NCBI GenBank assembly: GCA_037953625.1
Contig: CM075651.1
Coordinates: forward strand, 131,716,501 to 131,780,500
Length of the DNA stretch: 64,000 nucleotides
Reading direction: 5' to 3'
Source of the DNA: Crotalaria pallida
Lineage: Eukaryota > Streptophyta > Magnoliopsida > Fabales > Fabaceae
This document shows positions 1 to 12,267 of this stretch, in pieces. The position numbers were made by a program, and so were the translations under genes. The notes below the pieces were generated by a model that saw nothing but the letters and a program-made list of their open reading frames with translations, made no database searches and was not told the origin of the DNA. The number at the start of each line of letters is the position of its first letter. The stretch's first letter is position 1.

Positions 1-2913
1 TAGTGGCAATTGTTTGTGTTGTGTGGCCACTTATACGAAGGTGACAAAGACCACATTGCTGTTGTGTGATAATTGTATGTTGATGATGTGAAATAGCATG
101 CTTGTATGTTTATTTATTTAATTATGCATGATGAAATTTAATATTGTTGATTAATATGAGTATCATACTGATGGACGTCTGTTACGTCCTGAAAATGAGA
201 ACGAAATGAGTAAGTTTATGAAAGTAAGAGACCTTAAGAAAAAGTGATAACGATAAAAGATATGAGATTGATTAGGAAAGAGATAAAGAAGTGAGATTGG
301 GGAAAGATTTGATGATAATGATGAAGTTAGGCCAGAGCTGGGAAAGTGATGTTGTGTTGATTTCTGAAATGAGATGTGATCTGAGTGGAGTTTGGCTCCT
401 TTGTTGATGTTGTTGAAATGAGACTTGTGTTGAGTTGAGTTTGCTCCTCCACTAGTACTCACTGAAACAATATTTTTTTGAAAAGTTTTTGGAATGAGAT
501 TTTTGAAAAAGTTTACGAACTGAGATTTTTGAGAAAGTTTGTGAAATGGTATCTTGAAAAAGAGATTGTGAAAAGAAATTTTGTGAAAAGCTTGTGAAAT
601 GAGATTTTTGAAAAGGTTTATGAAAATGAGAATTTTTGGAAAAAGTTTTTGAAACGAGATTTCTTTTTAAAGTGAAATTTGTGAAAAGAGATTTTGTAAA
701 AGTCCGTGAAGTAAGTTTTCAAGAAAGGTTTGTGAAAGGAGATTTTTAACGATTTTGTAAAAAGAGATTTTTAGAAATTTTGTGAAATGAGGTTTTTAGA
801 AGGATTGTGAAATGAAATTTTTAGAAATCTTGTGGAATGTGATTTTTAGAAATTTGTGAAATGAAGTTTTGTGAAGTAAGATTTTGAGAAGGTTTACAAA
901 ATGAGATTTTTGAGAAAGTTTATAAATGATATTTTGTGAAGGTTTATGAAACAATATTTTGTGGAAGTTGTGAAATGCTATTTTGAGAAAGTTTGCGAAC
1001 TAGTATTTCAAGAAAGTTTATGAAATGAGATGTTCAGAAAGATTGTGATTTTGAGAAAAATTATGAAAAGGATGTTGAAAAAGTTTATGAGATGGAATTT
1101 TGAGAAAGACTGTGAAACGAGATGTAAGTATGATGATGTGAACCCAGCTCTGTGCTCCGATGAGAAAAGATTGTGCAAAGTTAGTGGTCGGGACTCATTG
1201 AAGGGATGCACGAAGGATGGGCCGACCTTAGGTTAATTAAAAAGATAAAAGACTTTAAAAGACACATACGCGGTGAGCTATGAGTGTGAAATAGAAGTAG
1301 TGGAGAGGAAGGTACCCCGGATATCAGGGATATTCGGGTTGTGAATGCAATAGGGTAGGCTAGGGCGGTAAAACGTCATGATGCCTTGAGTACTATTCTG
1401 GGTGGAACGAATTCCATATGTGGTAACCAGACGTGGTGGGGACTGGGTCCTAATGCCGTGGTAAGTTCTGCACCCGGAACCGGAATAGTGCTGTCACCCC
1501 TATGACATTTCAGGAACAGTGAGAGGGACTGGAACGGGGCATCTTGATTGTCACTGTACCCGAGTTTTCTATAGTGAGCCTTGATTATATGATATGATTT
1601 GATATGATATGAATTGAATTGAGACTGTACCCGAGTTTTCTACAGTTCTCCTGGCTTGGAGCCAATTGATGATTGAGACAGCTGTCGTGCCCGCGTGGTA
1701 AAGGTCCTGTACTCCTGTTAGCTTCCAACTAGGTTGGGTGGATGATCGAGGAGATGTAGACGTGTGTGTTAACCGGCAAACGAAACGAATACCTCGATGA
1801 TATTCTAAATTCCCCAATCATCGATGGTTATGATCCGATAAGACACGAAAAGAAAAGTTCAAGAGTGCTAAAAAGGTTATGGTGATGAGAAGTGAAATCT
1901 TATGAAATGATGAAGTTGAGAAAAGAATTGAGAAATAAGAAATGATTATGTTAAGGGATGAAAATAAGTTTGACAGGATAACAATAATGATGATAAGGAT
2001 AATGAATGATTATGATAATAATAATGATAATACGATTGAATGCTATGTTGCATGTATGCTGTTTGTCTTGTTTGTATTGTCTTGATATCTCGCCTACTGT
2101 AATCCCACACCGTCGACGATGCGTCGTTCGGATCGCTTACTCTCTCCTGTTCGTTGGCATATCGGTGTTGCTGGTATCTCAACGGGCAGATGGAGTATCG
2201 GATGGAGATCGCTACTTGGAATAGACATGGAAATGGTTGGAAGCGCCCCCCATATGGCTGGGTATGGACCGGCTACACCCAGATCGTGATTCCAAACCCG
2301 GAACATCAACTGAGCGGAGCTAATTTGGGGCCGCACTTGGGACAAGTCACCGTACGAGGATATAGGAGCTACGAAGAAAAGGGTCGGTACGAAACCCAGA
2401 GAAACTCTTCCACTATCAACGGAGCGGAGCTAGGACCCAATAGCAATGAGGGAATAGCAACATGGACGACATCATCCTCGAGAGCAAAGAAAGAGCGCAA
2501 GAAGAAGGAGAAACTTCACCCGATTGTTTTCAATTGAAAGGTTTAAGAATAGGGTTATTAGTTTAAGTTTTGTGTGAGTGTTTTGAATCAATGATTACCA
2601 AGCAATGTGCCACTTATGTAACTAAGCCAAGCCTTTACATTTTGTATCGTGGTCTACTTTATTTTGGAAGATCGGACAATGTAATCTTTTGGGAAAACGT
2701 CATGATGATTTTGAAACAAGTCACTTTATGGAAATGAATGTTTTATGTAAAGGAATGTTTTAGTAACAACTCGGTTTTCCGTAAAAGAGTACTAAGTGTT
2801 CCAATGACACTTTAACAATGTTTTTTTTTAAAAAAAAAAAAAGTGGCATCATTTTTGGTAACTTTAATATATAATAGTTAGTTATTTTGGGTTAGGAAAA
2901 TCGGGCTGTTACA
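1..2913 (-). mobile_element. Partial LTR of a Ty3/gypsy-type retrotransposon, truncated by the window edge
   Basis: Read on the minus strand, the sequence begins at 2913 with TGTAACAGCCCGATTTTCC, the usual 5' end of many plant gypsy (chromovirus-like) LTRs. No gag or pol coding is visible across 2.9 kb; the short open frames are low-complexity. The other LTR end and any internal region lie left of the window, so a solo LTR and a full element cannot be told apart. Two copies of a GACTGTACCCGAGTTTTCTA-like motif occur near 1548-1565 and 1622-1640. Family assignment rests only on the terminus and the lack of host genes. Confidence 0.6.
465..1115. repeat. Diverged tandem array of ~25-30 bp units
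   Basis: About twenty imperfect repeats of a unit resembling GAAATGAGATTTTTGAGAAAG run head to tail inside the partial LTR. Units differ in length and base, so this is an old or fast-drifting minisatellite. The stretch is A/G-rich on the plus strand and has no credible coding frame. Confidence 0.75.
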
Positions 2914-3540
2914 CGGTGCACTTGTGCACGCCTCAAACAATTTTTAATATGATAAATCTTTTTATTTTTCAATATAAATTATATGTTATTGCTATTATCT
3001 GATTTCTTTTGCTATTTTTCCAACCATTACGACCCAAAAGTATTCATACGGTTGTGACAACATAGATTTTTTTTTAAAAGTTGTGCCTGAACTCATCACG
3101 ACTAGAGAACACGTTGAATGAAGTTGTGCTCTACCGAATGCAAAATGATCATAACAGATCCATAAGATTATCGAAAAGCAAACAAAGAACAATCATTTTT
3201 TTATGCAACTTTAGCAAAGACAAATTTTCGGTCATGCAAACAACAAAACCACCTCAAGGAAAAGAGGTAAGAAGAGTGAAGGCTGAATTAACGTTTCAGA
3301 AATATGAGAGATCGAGAGAGGAGTTTGAGATGGGAGCGAGAGTAACGAGTATCGGTGAGGGAGTGAGATTATGAGAGAGGAGTTTGATAGATGTAGGATG
3401 TGAGATTGTAGGTGGAGTTAGATGGAATTGGGAAAATAGAGATGTGAGCATTTTTTTTGGCGAATTAATTTTCTTTTAACTTAGAGGTATTTTTAAAATT
3501 TTAACTATATTGCAGGGTGGCAAAAGTTAATGAGAAAATT
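2914..3540. other. Intergenic, nothing recognised
   Basis: AT-rich sequence to the right of the LTR end. An open frame at 3081-3374 has no family resemblance I can identify and no splice or start context to support it. Confidence 0.4.
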
Positions 3541-3715
3541 GGTAATGAATCAATAGTGTAAATTTTTTTATACTATCAATGCATCATTAACCGTTTATTT
3601 GTTTATGGTCATTATTTGTTTATGGTTATCGACTTTTAGATTAAAATAATACAACTGAATGGTGGATGATGCACTGATAGTGTAAAAAACTTTACATCGT
3701 TAGTGCATACCCATA
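3541..3715. mobile_element. MITE-like inverted repeat, 'cactaacggtgta' family
   Basis: The left arm (TAGTGTAAATTTTTTTATAC, then CTATCAATGCATCA) pairs with the right arm (TGATGCACTGATAGTGTAAA, then CTTTACATCGTTAGTGCAT). Related copies sit at about 27130-27300 and, more decayed, at about 26045-26200. It is a short non-coding hairpin element. Exact ends and target duplication were not resolved. Confidence 0.55.
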
Positions 3716-3788
3716 AATCTCAAAATTAATCGTGGGTGACAAAAATATCTATAAAAAATGATTGGAATTGTTTTATTTTTTAATGTTA

Positions 3789-4422
3789 GGCTTAAATACA
3801 ATTCTGGCCTTTTATCTATTTACGAATGTTTAATTTGGTCTTTTATCTTTTTATTGTAGATTTATTTTGATCATTTATCTTTTCAAGAATATTCATCTTG
3901 GTCATTATACCATCACACCATCGGTTTCGATAAAATACTCTTCTTTTTTTCCTTTATTCTTCAAATCTATCATTGTTGCAATCTACTTAGCTTTCCAAGA
4001 TGTGAAAACCCAAGAAACTCTAACATTCACCAAGTTAATTTTTTCTCACCCGCCCACTCCACTCTACAGCACCAAAGACTTAGACATTATCTTATCAATT
4101 AATTCATTTTCATCCTTCTCTTTATTACTTGCAGAGGAACCTTATTTAATAGTCTCACATTCCAAATCCACCCTTCACAGCCAACGACTCAACGATTTCC
4201 ATTGCTCGAAAAGCTCTACTGGTTTTAACAATGTCGGATTCAAAGAATAAAGAAAGGAGAAAGAAGAATATTTCTAAATATTCCATCTAAATTAATGGTG
4301 TGATGAGGGAAGGACGAAAATGAATATATTTGAAATGATAAAGGATCAAAATAAATTTAAAATAAAATAAAGAGTCAAAATGAATATTCCTAAATAGATC
4401 AAAATACAATACATAAACGGCT
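3789..4422. mobile_element. Inverted-repeat element, 'ggcttaa...ggtcctttatc' family
   Basis: The left end reads GGCTTAAATACAATTCTGGC with later TTTGGTCTTTTATC motifs. The right end carries the complementary pattern, ending near ACATAAACGGCT. About 90-100 bp pair at each end. The interior (about 3910-4290) is unique-looking and includes a 127-codon open frame without recognisable homology. Related elements lie at 8641-9130 and 48970-49488. No matching target duplication was found. Confidence 0.45.
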
Positions 4423-4476
4423 CAACAAAATATTACGAACTAATGCACTTCTATAAGTACAATTTAAGAAAAAAAT

Positions 4477-4661
4477 GAAATCTTGTTTCTATTCAAGATC
4501 AACATCGCTATTTGGTGCGAAAAGTCTTCTGCGGCATTTGACGAAGATGTAATTTTACTTTTCTTTTTCCTTCGATTAATTATTTGATATGAAGGCTCTT
4601 TCTTGTTAGCAGCTCTGCCTGCAACTCATGGTTCATGGCACATCCCTCGTGCAATGTTGGT
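4477..4661. other. Unique sequence left of the solo LTR insertion
   Basis: This short non-repeat segment becomes continuous with 7693 onward once the solo LTR and one duplication copy are removed. A possible acceptor precedes CTCTGCCTGCAACTCATGG. I cannot assign a gene to it. Confidence 0.3.
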
Positions 4662-7600
4662 TATAACACCCTTAATTACCCATATTAAGATAGTGAACTT
4701 AAATTTTTTTTTTAACCTATAAAAATCTCCGTGAAAACGGACGGAATTTCCTTTGTTTTTATAACTACCCAAAATATTAATTTTTCCTGTAACTTGTTAT
4801 AAACCAAATTTTCATATCATCCAGCAAGCCAACAGGGCAATTCATAACATTGTGCGTCATAGTGCACCATGAGTAAAACGGTTATATCAACATCAGGGTT
4901 CTAGCAGCAAATATTACCCAATCTTAGAAAATAGTTAATTTTTTACCAAAATAACTCCTTCCCCATAAGGAGTGGTCCTGGGCCGACCCAAAATAAGTTT
5001 TTACATTTTATACAACAAAACAACTAGATCATTATCCTCAGAAAGGGCCCAGGACATAAAACATGTCCTATAAACTATAACCTACTCTCCCCGCGGGGGA
5101 GAGCATCCCTACTCGATCGAAATCTGTGCAACTCGGGCTCAATACATGTGGAAAAATAATAAGGAGTGAGCATTACACATAACCTAGAAAAGCAGTTTCT
5201 TATGAGACATAATAACATACTAAGTCATACACAATATATCAAATAGTACAAATCATCACGTCACAATCAAGTCAAGCTCACACAATCCTACTCATTCTCA
5301 TAATTTTCACATTTTGTTCATCTTCCCCCTCCGGGGATACATAGAACGCTCATTTTATCTTTTGTACATCTTCCCCCTCCGGGGATACATAGTACGCATT
5401 ATCACATTATCACATCCACAATCAAGTCACACTCATACAATCATAATCATTCACATTTTGTTCATCTTCCCCAACGGGGATACATAGAATGCTCATTTTA
5501 TCCTTTTTGTTCATCTTCCCCCACCGGGGATACATAGAACATTCGTTTACCTTTTTTTTTATACATCTTCCCACCGGGGATACCTAGTACGATTTGTTTA
5601 ACCTTTTGTTCATCTTCCCCACAGGGGATACATGGAACGTTCATTTATCCTTTGTACATCTTCCCTACCGGGGATACATAATACATTTTCTTATTATCCA
5701 TGCATCCTATTCAAGTGATCACACAACTCATTTCCTCAACTAAATACATATACACATAGTTCACTTTGTCCTTAAAAATATACATAGCAAGTATTGCACA
5801 CACAAATATCAATCAGGGGTTCAATTATTCATTCAAGCGTTTATAACAACATTTAGCATTCACATAAATTAACAAGTAGCAAAGAGGGTTCCTTTCTATT
5901 ATTAGTCCATTTCATCATTACCTAGTTAGTCCTGCACTTTATTCAACACTCATATAATTCATTTTATCATTTCCTACACATGTATCAAGATCACAAGTAT
6001 CAAATAAGGGTTCATATTCACCATTCAAAGCATGTATAACAACAACTAGCATTTAATATGTGACATACACATAATCACAAATATCAAATTAAGCTCATTT
6101 CCTCTATTCTCGTACTCTAATTATTAATTACATTTGCTATCCTAATGTTTAATATCCTAAACTAACCACATATTCTTAGTAATCACTATGAGCACACTAG
6201 AAACTATTCCCTAAGTTAGGGTAACACCCACTCCTTACCTTAACCAACAAAGAGAGAGAATGAAGTACCAAACCCTTGCTTTTTAATGCTTTAAAATTAA
6301 GATCGGAAGAGCCGTGTGTGGTGACGAAGGAGAGCCACTAAGAGACGACAATAATGTGGTGTTGATGGTCTTTCCCCTTTCTTGAGTTGGAAAGAGAGAG
6401 AAAGAGCCCTAGCCTCTTGCTTGATAAAAGGAAAGAGAGAAAACCGAGGAAAGGGAGAAATGGTAATGAAGCTTGAAGAAAATGGGATTACCACCAAAAT
6501 AGAGAGAAGGAAGAAATCTTGATGATGATGATGAAGATGCTTGATCATGAATCAATCATGGGCCGTGAGTTATGGGAACTTGGGGTTTTGCTTGGAACCC
6601 TTGACTTTTCCTTAGAGAAGAAGGATGAAGCTTTGTCTTAGTGATGATGATGAAACTCATGTGATGGGGTTTGGGTGGTGATGATGATGCTTGTTCTTGT
6701 TTCCTTGAGAGGGAATGAAAAAAGATGATGAATGAGGAAGTTGTGTTTGCGTGTTGTTGTTGCCGTGTTTTGCCTTTTTCTTTTGTTCGAAGGAATGGGC
6801 ATGTGGTTATAAATCAATGGCTTCCTTAGGAAGCCACAAATGAGTGGTTGAGAGGGATCAAGGTCTGACGCACGTGCCTGGGCGTGGAGAATGGTGCGCC
6901 TAGGCGCGGAAAATGTTGTGAGAGCCATTTGTTTTGGCGCCGGTGCTCGGCCCTGATCCTGTAAGCCTGTAATTCACTTAAGTATCCCTAGTTTGGTGTG
7001 TTATGAATCCGACCAGATCGTGGTCGGTACTCGTAAACTGAGTGCTAACTGGTCGGCGTATGATCAAATGGATCAGACTGGAGTCATGCGGACTGTGTTA
7101 GGACCTCGGTGCTCGGATCTCTGGAGGCACCTACTCGGAATGAGACAGGTACAACGAAATGCTCGGCACGTGGAGGCCGAGATACCTTGGCATCGGTGCG
7201 AGGTCGGTGTAGCCTCTCTAATGAGATGCTAGGCATGTGGAGGCCGAGATGCCTTGGCGTTGATGCGAGGTCGGTCCAAAGTCCTTTAAACCCGAGAAGA
7301 CTGGTTACTGCTTATGATCGGTTGTCACAAAGCTACTTGTTTTGGTCGGCTTGTTACCGCTTAGGGGTGTGAGGCGAAACGAGGTCGGCTAGAATGAGCT
7401 AGGTCGGACCGAGGTCCGATCCACTATACTTGAACTCTTTCACTCTTTACTAAGGCTTTCCAACTGCTTAACAAAATGGCTGTAATCGATTATCATCCCA
7501 CAGTAATCGGTTACATCATCAGATTTTTATGTACTGATGACTTCTAACTCTATGGCATACTTCTCAACTTCTATACTCATTTTGGCTATGTTTTTCTCTC

Positions 7601-7687
7601 TTTAAACCCCAACTTATTCTTATGATTTCCATTAGTTTCACTTAGAATTATTCTAATTAAACTTGAAATAAAATTCAGGATGTTACA
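4662..7687 (+). mobile_element. Solo LTR (3,026 bp) of a gypsy-type retrotransposon with TTGGT target duplication
   Basis: The element starts TATAACACCCTTAATTACCC at 4662, a slightly mutated TGTAACACCC LTR start, and ends GGATGTTACA at 7687. The identical pentamer TTGGT flanks it at 4657-4661 and 7688-7692. There is no second LTR, primer site or gag-pol between them, so the simplest history is insertion followed by LTR-LTR recombination. The LTR is unusually long and contains a tandem array at 5316-5695 plus GC-rich sequence at 6860-7430. Its terminal sequence differs from that of the LTR at 1-2913, so it looks like another family. Confidence 0.8.
5316..5695 (+). repeat. Tandem array of seven ~45-95 bp units inside the solo LTR
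   Basis: The core motif CATCTTCCCC...GGGGATACATAG recurs seven times. Two versions alternate irregularly. One has GTTCATC with AGAAC after the core; the other has GTACATC with AGTAC. The order is A-B-A-A-B-A-B, suggesting an original dimer that was later unequally expanded. Each core contains a small CCCC/GGGG inverted repeat. Confidence 0.85.
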
Positions 7688-7692
7688 TTGGT

Positions 7693-8080
7693 ACTCATGT
7701 TCCTTCTCTGCAATTTATTTTTCTTCTCCTTCGTCTCGTTTGACCATGGTTCTACTGATCCACTCCATAAGCTGCAATCTCAAAGTCGAAGCTCTCAGTG
7801 AGATCTCTTCTTCATCTCTCTATCATGTGGCTCCCAACAGAGAAGTTGCGATCTCCTCTGTTAATTGCAATTCCCCATGAAACTCGTTATTTTTCTTCCC
7901 TCAAATCTTTCTTCCATTTTGGTTAAATTTCCGGGAAATGAAAAAAAAAAGGCAGCTAAATCAAGTAAGAAGATGCCCAAGACAATATAGAGATGCAAAA
8001 GTTGTTGAAGATCATAGAAAACAAAGAGACAGATAGCCGCAAAAATTGTTATCCAGTTATCATTCTTTTTTTAATTATTA
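7693..8080. other. Unique sequence right of the solo LTR
   Basis: This carries a 66-codon open frame (7680-7880) that starts inside the LTR end, so it is not a native gene start. The sequence at 7693-7880 is less AT-rich than its surroundings and may be part of an old exon interrupted by the LTR, but I recognise no protein family. Confidence 0.3.
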
Positions 8081-8084
8081 TTTA

Positions 8085-8364
8085 AAATAATTGGTCAAAT
8101 TGGTCTCTGACTTTGTAAGCGTTGGTCAAGTTAGTCCCCGATTTTATCAAAATAGCATTTTAGTCCCTGAGACAGCATTTTAATTCACATACATGCATGT
8201 CTTTATCCCATTTTAAAGCAAATACATCCCTACGATAGTGACGATAGAGACTAATAACTTGATCGACGTTCTCTTATCTCAGAGACTAAATTGTTATTTC
8301 AATAAAATCATAGACTAACTTGACCGAGACTTACAAAATCAGGGACCAATCTGACCAATTAATC
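8085..8364. mobile_element. 280-bp MITE with ~34-bp terminal inverted repeats and 10-bp target duplication
   Basis: The left terminus AAATAATTGGTCAAATTGGT continues TCTCTGACTTTGTAAG and pairs with the complement of the right terminus with few mismatches. TTATTATTTA occurs immediately outside on both sides, at 8075-8084 and 8365-8374. The long terminal repeats and the 9-10 bp duplication point to a Mutator-like non-autonomous element. There is no coding capacity. Confidence 0.8.
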
Positions 8365-8640
8365 TTATTATTTACTGTTTATTTTAATTAAATAATTGAT
8401 TCTAAAAAGAAATAAAATAACACATATTCCGCAAACAATTCGTCAAAATTCGCACTGTATTTTTTCGCACAAAGTAGCATTTCTCAGTCAAGATTGCATC
8501 TGTACGGTTTCAAGAAAAAATTTACCAACTAATGTATATGTACAATATGTTTAGTATTGCATGCATACAATACTTATTCTATTAGAAAAAAAACGAACTA
8601 ATGCAGCTATACAATATCTATAGTATTTTCTAAAAATTTT

Positions 8641-9130
8641 GATTTAATTACATTTTTGTGATTTATTTTATTTTTAAGATTTTGTTTGGTTCTTAATATT
8701 TTTATTGATTTATTTTGGTTTTTATTTTTTTTTTCAAAAAATTTAATTTGATCCTTTCGTTATAGCATTTTAGTTATATCGAAATATTAATATCCATTAT
8801 CGCAAACTGAAAAATATTGCTAATGGTGGAGCAAACTGACTCGCTGTGGTGATTGATCGATATGGACAAAAATAACAATATGATAAAGATATGGACGAAA
8901 ATAGCAGTCAGAGCTCAATCAATAGAGCTGTAGGAATATATGTCAATCTCTATAGATAAAATGATAATGAATGTAAATATTTCGATAAAACTAACATTTT
9001 TATGATGAAAGAATCGAATTGAATATTTTGAAAAAAAAAATAAAGAACCAAAACAAGTCATTAAAGTCCAAAGTTAATCTTGAAAATAGGATAAAGGACT
9101 CAAATTTCCTAAAGTATTTAATTACGTTAA
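8641..9130. mobile_element. Inverted-repeat element related to the 48970-49488 element
   Basis: The left arm (from about 8641, with TTTTTTCAAAAAATTTAATT and GTTATATCGAAATATT motifs) pairs over most of its length with the right arm ending about 9130. The whole 490 bp forms an imperfect hairpin. Interior order and motifs match the better preserved copy at 48970-49488. Ends are approximate. Confidence 0.55.
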
Positions 9131-10049
9131 TTTCCCGAAAATATTAATTTACTAAACTCTTTTGAAAATTCCAATAATAGTTATAGTAATAATTTTTTTT
9201 TAAAAAAAAATATGTAGTATAAATTTTCACATTTTAATATCATTAACAAATTTTCATAACTTTCTTTTAAAGGTTTTGGATTTGTCTGGATTACCATCAT
9301 AAATGTTGTAAGTTCTATTAAGAGGAACTTTGCTGTTTAAGCTAAAGACTTAAAGTGGAAATACAAAATGGAAAATTTTGCGACATTAAAATCAATGACC
9401 AAAAAGGAACAATAAAAAAAAAATCATCTCCAAATTAGAAGTCAGACATGTTTCACACTTTATGTTTCTAATTTATAAATATTTATTAGTAAGTAAATGT
9501 CGAAACATGATCTCGTAACTTCAAGTTGTGATTTCAAATTCTAAGTGCAAGAATATATTTATTAAAGAAGGCACAAACACAATGCAACATAATTTGTTGA
9601 AATTATGAGCATTTTTGGAACATCAATTAGACTATGTCGTTAAATTAAATAAAATTTTAAAAGTTGTTTAAATGTCCATAAAATATATATATATATATTT
9701 ATTGTGTTCTTTCAAGATACCTGAATGAAAAAAAAAATACCTGGGTGAATTTAAGAATTTTTATATAAATAAAATTGGCCTAAATTATCATTAATTTAAT
9801 TTTAATGTATTACACAATGATGAACTTTTTCATTTTAAACAATAAATATTGAAATTTATATATATCCTCCATTTAACAACAATATAACAAAAATATTTTT
9901 TTTGTCAAAACTATAACAAGAATATTAATATCAAAAATATAATGGAAAAAAATAGCAGTATGTGTCACTATTACGTCGGTTCTCGCGTGTACCATACGTC
10001 AAGCCTTTAGGTTTATAAATAGCAGCTAGCGTGTTGGCTTAAGAAATCG

Positions 10050-10050
<1 letters not shown>
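9131..10050. other. AT-rich intergenic, nothing recognised
   Basis: Long A and T runs, a short (TA)n near 9683, and part of a Stowaway-type motif near 9150-9280. No supported gene. Confidence 0.4.

Positions 10051-10054
<4 letters not shown>

Positions 10055-10091
<37 letters not shown>
10055..10091. repeat. (GA)n microsatellite
   Basis: About 18 GA dinucleotides. A complementary (CT)n tract starts 118 bp downstream, so a transcript through this region could fold into a long GA/CU hairpin. Such tracts are common in plant 5' leader and promoter regions. Confidence 0.95.
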
Positions 10092-10095
<4 letters not shown>

Positions 10096-10205
10096 TCAAT
10101 GTGGCATAGCGTATCTGTTTCATCAATGGCACTTCTCTCTTTCTCTCTCTTGCTTCTCCCAAACCCTGGTTCCATCCATCATCGTCAATGGCTTCATAAA
10201 ACGAA

Positions 10206-10208
<3 letters not shown>

Positions 10209-10252
<44 letters not shown>
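10209..10252. repeat. (CT)n microsatellite
   Basis: About 22 CT dinucleotides, complementary to the (GA)n tract just upstream. The 118-bp spacer has several pyrimidine-rich blocks and an ATG followed almost at once by a stop, so it looks like untranslated leader sequence, not coding sequence. Confidence 0.95.
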
Positions 10253-10256
<4 letters not shown>

Positions 10257-10532
10257 AGAATAATTGAAGCTGGACGAACCCCAACTAACGGAACCATTAA
10301 CATTTATTTCCTTCTTTGGAAGTTTCTTCCCCGTGTTTTCAGTTAGTATTTTTTCATTGAAGCCGAATTTGAGAAACTAAGTAAGTTAAAATTATACATT
10401 AGAGTCGCATGGAAAAATATTGAAAAGTGATTTATTATTTATTATTATGCAAATCGATAGAGAAAACGATGTTTTCATTATTTTTGGCTTCTCTTTTCTC
10501 TCTTTTTTTTTTAAAAAAATCTTAGAATTTGG

Positions 10533-12267
10533 TTATGTTAACGGTGTTGTTAAGTTGATAGTGGAACAGAGAAAGAGATAATGATTTTGATTCTTATTGT
10601 GCCCTTTTTTTTCTATGGGTTTTCATTCCTCTGCCAAAACCCTCAAAATCTTTTTGAGGCAATTTTCTTGATTTGCTACAGTGAAGGTTTTTTCCCCTTA
10701 AAACTTATTTGATGTTTGCTTAAATTTATCATGAAACATGTAAGAGAAACAGAGAGAGACAGGTGGAATTTCAATATTGAGATTTTTTTTTTTGGGTTTT
10801 GTTGACTATGTTGCTTCCGCTGTTGATCTTTGCAATGGATGTGGGATGATAAGAGAGAATTATATATATATATATATATATATTGGTGCCCTTTCCGACC
10901 CTTTGTCAATGGCACATATCACTTTTCAAACTTTGAATTTCTTTGACAAAAGTGGCTTCTTTGGAATGAGATAAACACATTCTGTCCCCAAAAAAAACCA
11001 TATATAAAATACATATATGTGGCAATTTATTGGCTTGGGACAAAAATGAGATTTTCTCCTAAGTTATTTGATGTTGTTGGGAAGTTCTATTCCATCAAAC
11101 TAGTATGCTCTGTATACTGATATAGATGTTATCGGGTTCCTTGTTAGGGTTGCATGTTATACGATCTCATTCATAATCCTAATTTTAAGAAAGGTCAATG
11201 AAATCTATGTGGATATATCTGGAGGTTGTTTTTGGATGATGAAAAATGAGATTGGATGGTATGTTTGACCCTAGTTGCCTATTTATTAAAGATTATGGAT
11301 GAGACCCTAATTGGTTGGTGGCCCTAAACAATAATGGAATATGAACTCTTTCTTGGATTGGAATATGGTTTTATATACTTGAGCTTTTGGTGGCCTTTTA
11401 GTTAAAATTTCTTTATTCATTATATTGTTTGGGATACACATTGTGATGATCTCTTCAAGAATGTTTAATCTTGATGAATGATATTTAACTCGCTGTCCAA
11501 AACTTGAAGGGTTGGCTGATTGTGAAAATTCAACATTTTCCATGGTAGTGGTAATATGGTTTTTTTTTTTTTTTTTAAAAAAAATTGGTGTGATCGACCC
11601 TTCACCACTACCACTTTTATCTCTTTTTAATGGACTTTCAAACTGAGTTTTTTGTTATTTGGTTGGCATTATTGCTTATGTTGATTTTTGCAACGGATTA
11701 AATGAAACACATACAAGTCATGGAAATGTGGAATAAAGAGAGAGAATTATATATTTTTTGTTGCCCTTTCCGACCCTTTATCATTAGCACATCTCTCTTT
11801 TATAGTGGTGTCTTCGAAAAGATAACACATCCTGTCCTAAAACCCTACCTTTTTTACTCAATTTCTTGGCTTGTGCTAGTAATGGGATTTCCTCTAAAGT
11901 TATTTGATGTTGTTGGAAAGTTCTATTCCATAAAACTTTTATGTTTTCTATATGCTATGCTGATATTGATGTAATCGCTTTCAATATTTGGTTGACACTT
12001 CATGATCTTATTCTCGATCATTCATAAAAGTTTAATCTTAATGAGCCTAAAATTTAGGTAAATTTGGCTATCTAGCCGGTGTACGGTAACCTGGCTTTGT
12101 CAGTTCCTTGGGTGTGTTACATTGAAGGTAATCATTGATTGTGTGCTGGAGCACAAGTGGGTATTGATGGACAGTCTGTTCCAACTTAAGGTTTTGTTAT
12201 CGTAAAATTAGATATTTGCCAATGTGCATTGCTCATTCTTTACCACTTTTGTCTGGTTATTCTGTTA
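10533..12267. repeat. Tandem duplication unit A (~1.73 kb)
   Basis: This unit starts AACGGTGTTGTTAAGTTGAT and is followed directly by a highly similar copy from 12268. It contains an older internal duplication: the block around 10790-11150 resembles the block around 11640-11990, sharing CCCTTTCCGACCCTTT and AAGTTCTATTCCAT. No conserved open frame persists across the copies, so the repeated sequence is probably intronic, untranslated or intergenic. Confidence 0.85.

Noticed and set aside
163..1236. Several 65-100 codon frames
   Set aside because: They lie in the partial LTR and its degenerate tandem array; low-complexity, no start or splice context, no family resemblance.
3867..4250. 127-codon plus frame
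   Set aside because: It sits inside an inverted-repeat element, has a skewed hydrophobic/Ser composition and no recognisable domain.
5316..5695. Regularly spaced repeats that could suggest a CRISPR array
   Set aside because: Spacing is uneven, 'spacers' are themselves similar, and the array lies within a plant LTR. It is a minisatellite.
6297..6928. Minus-strand frames of 83 and 96 codons
   Set aside because: Inside the solo LTR; His-rich runs come from GATGAT repeats.
10013..10303. 96-codon minus frame with EREREREREK
   Set aside because: Generated by the (GA)n and (CT)n tracts.
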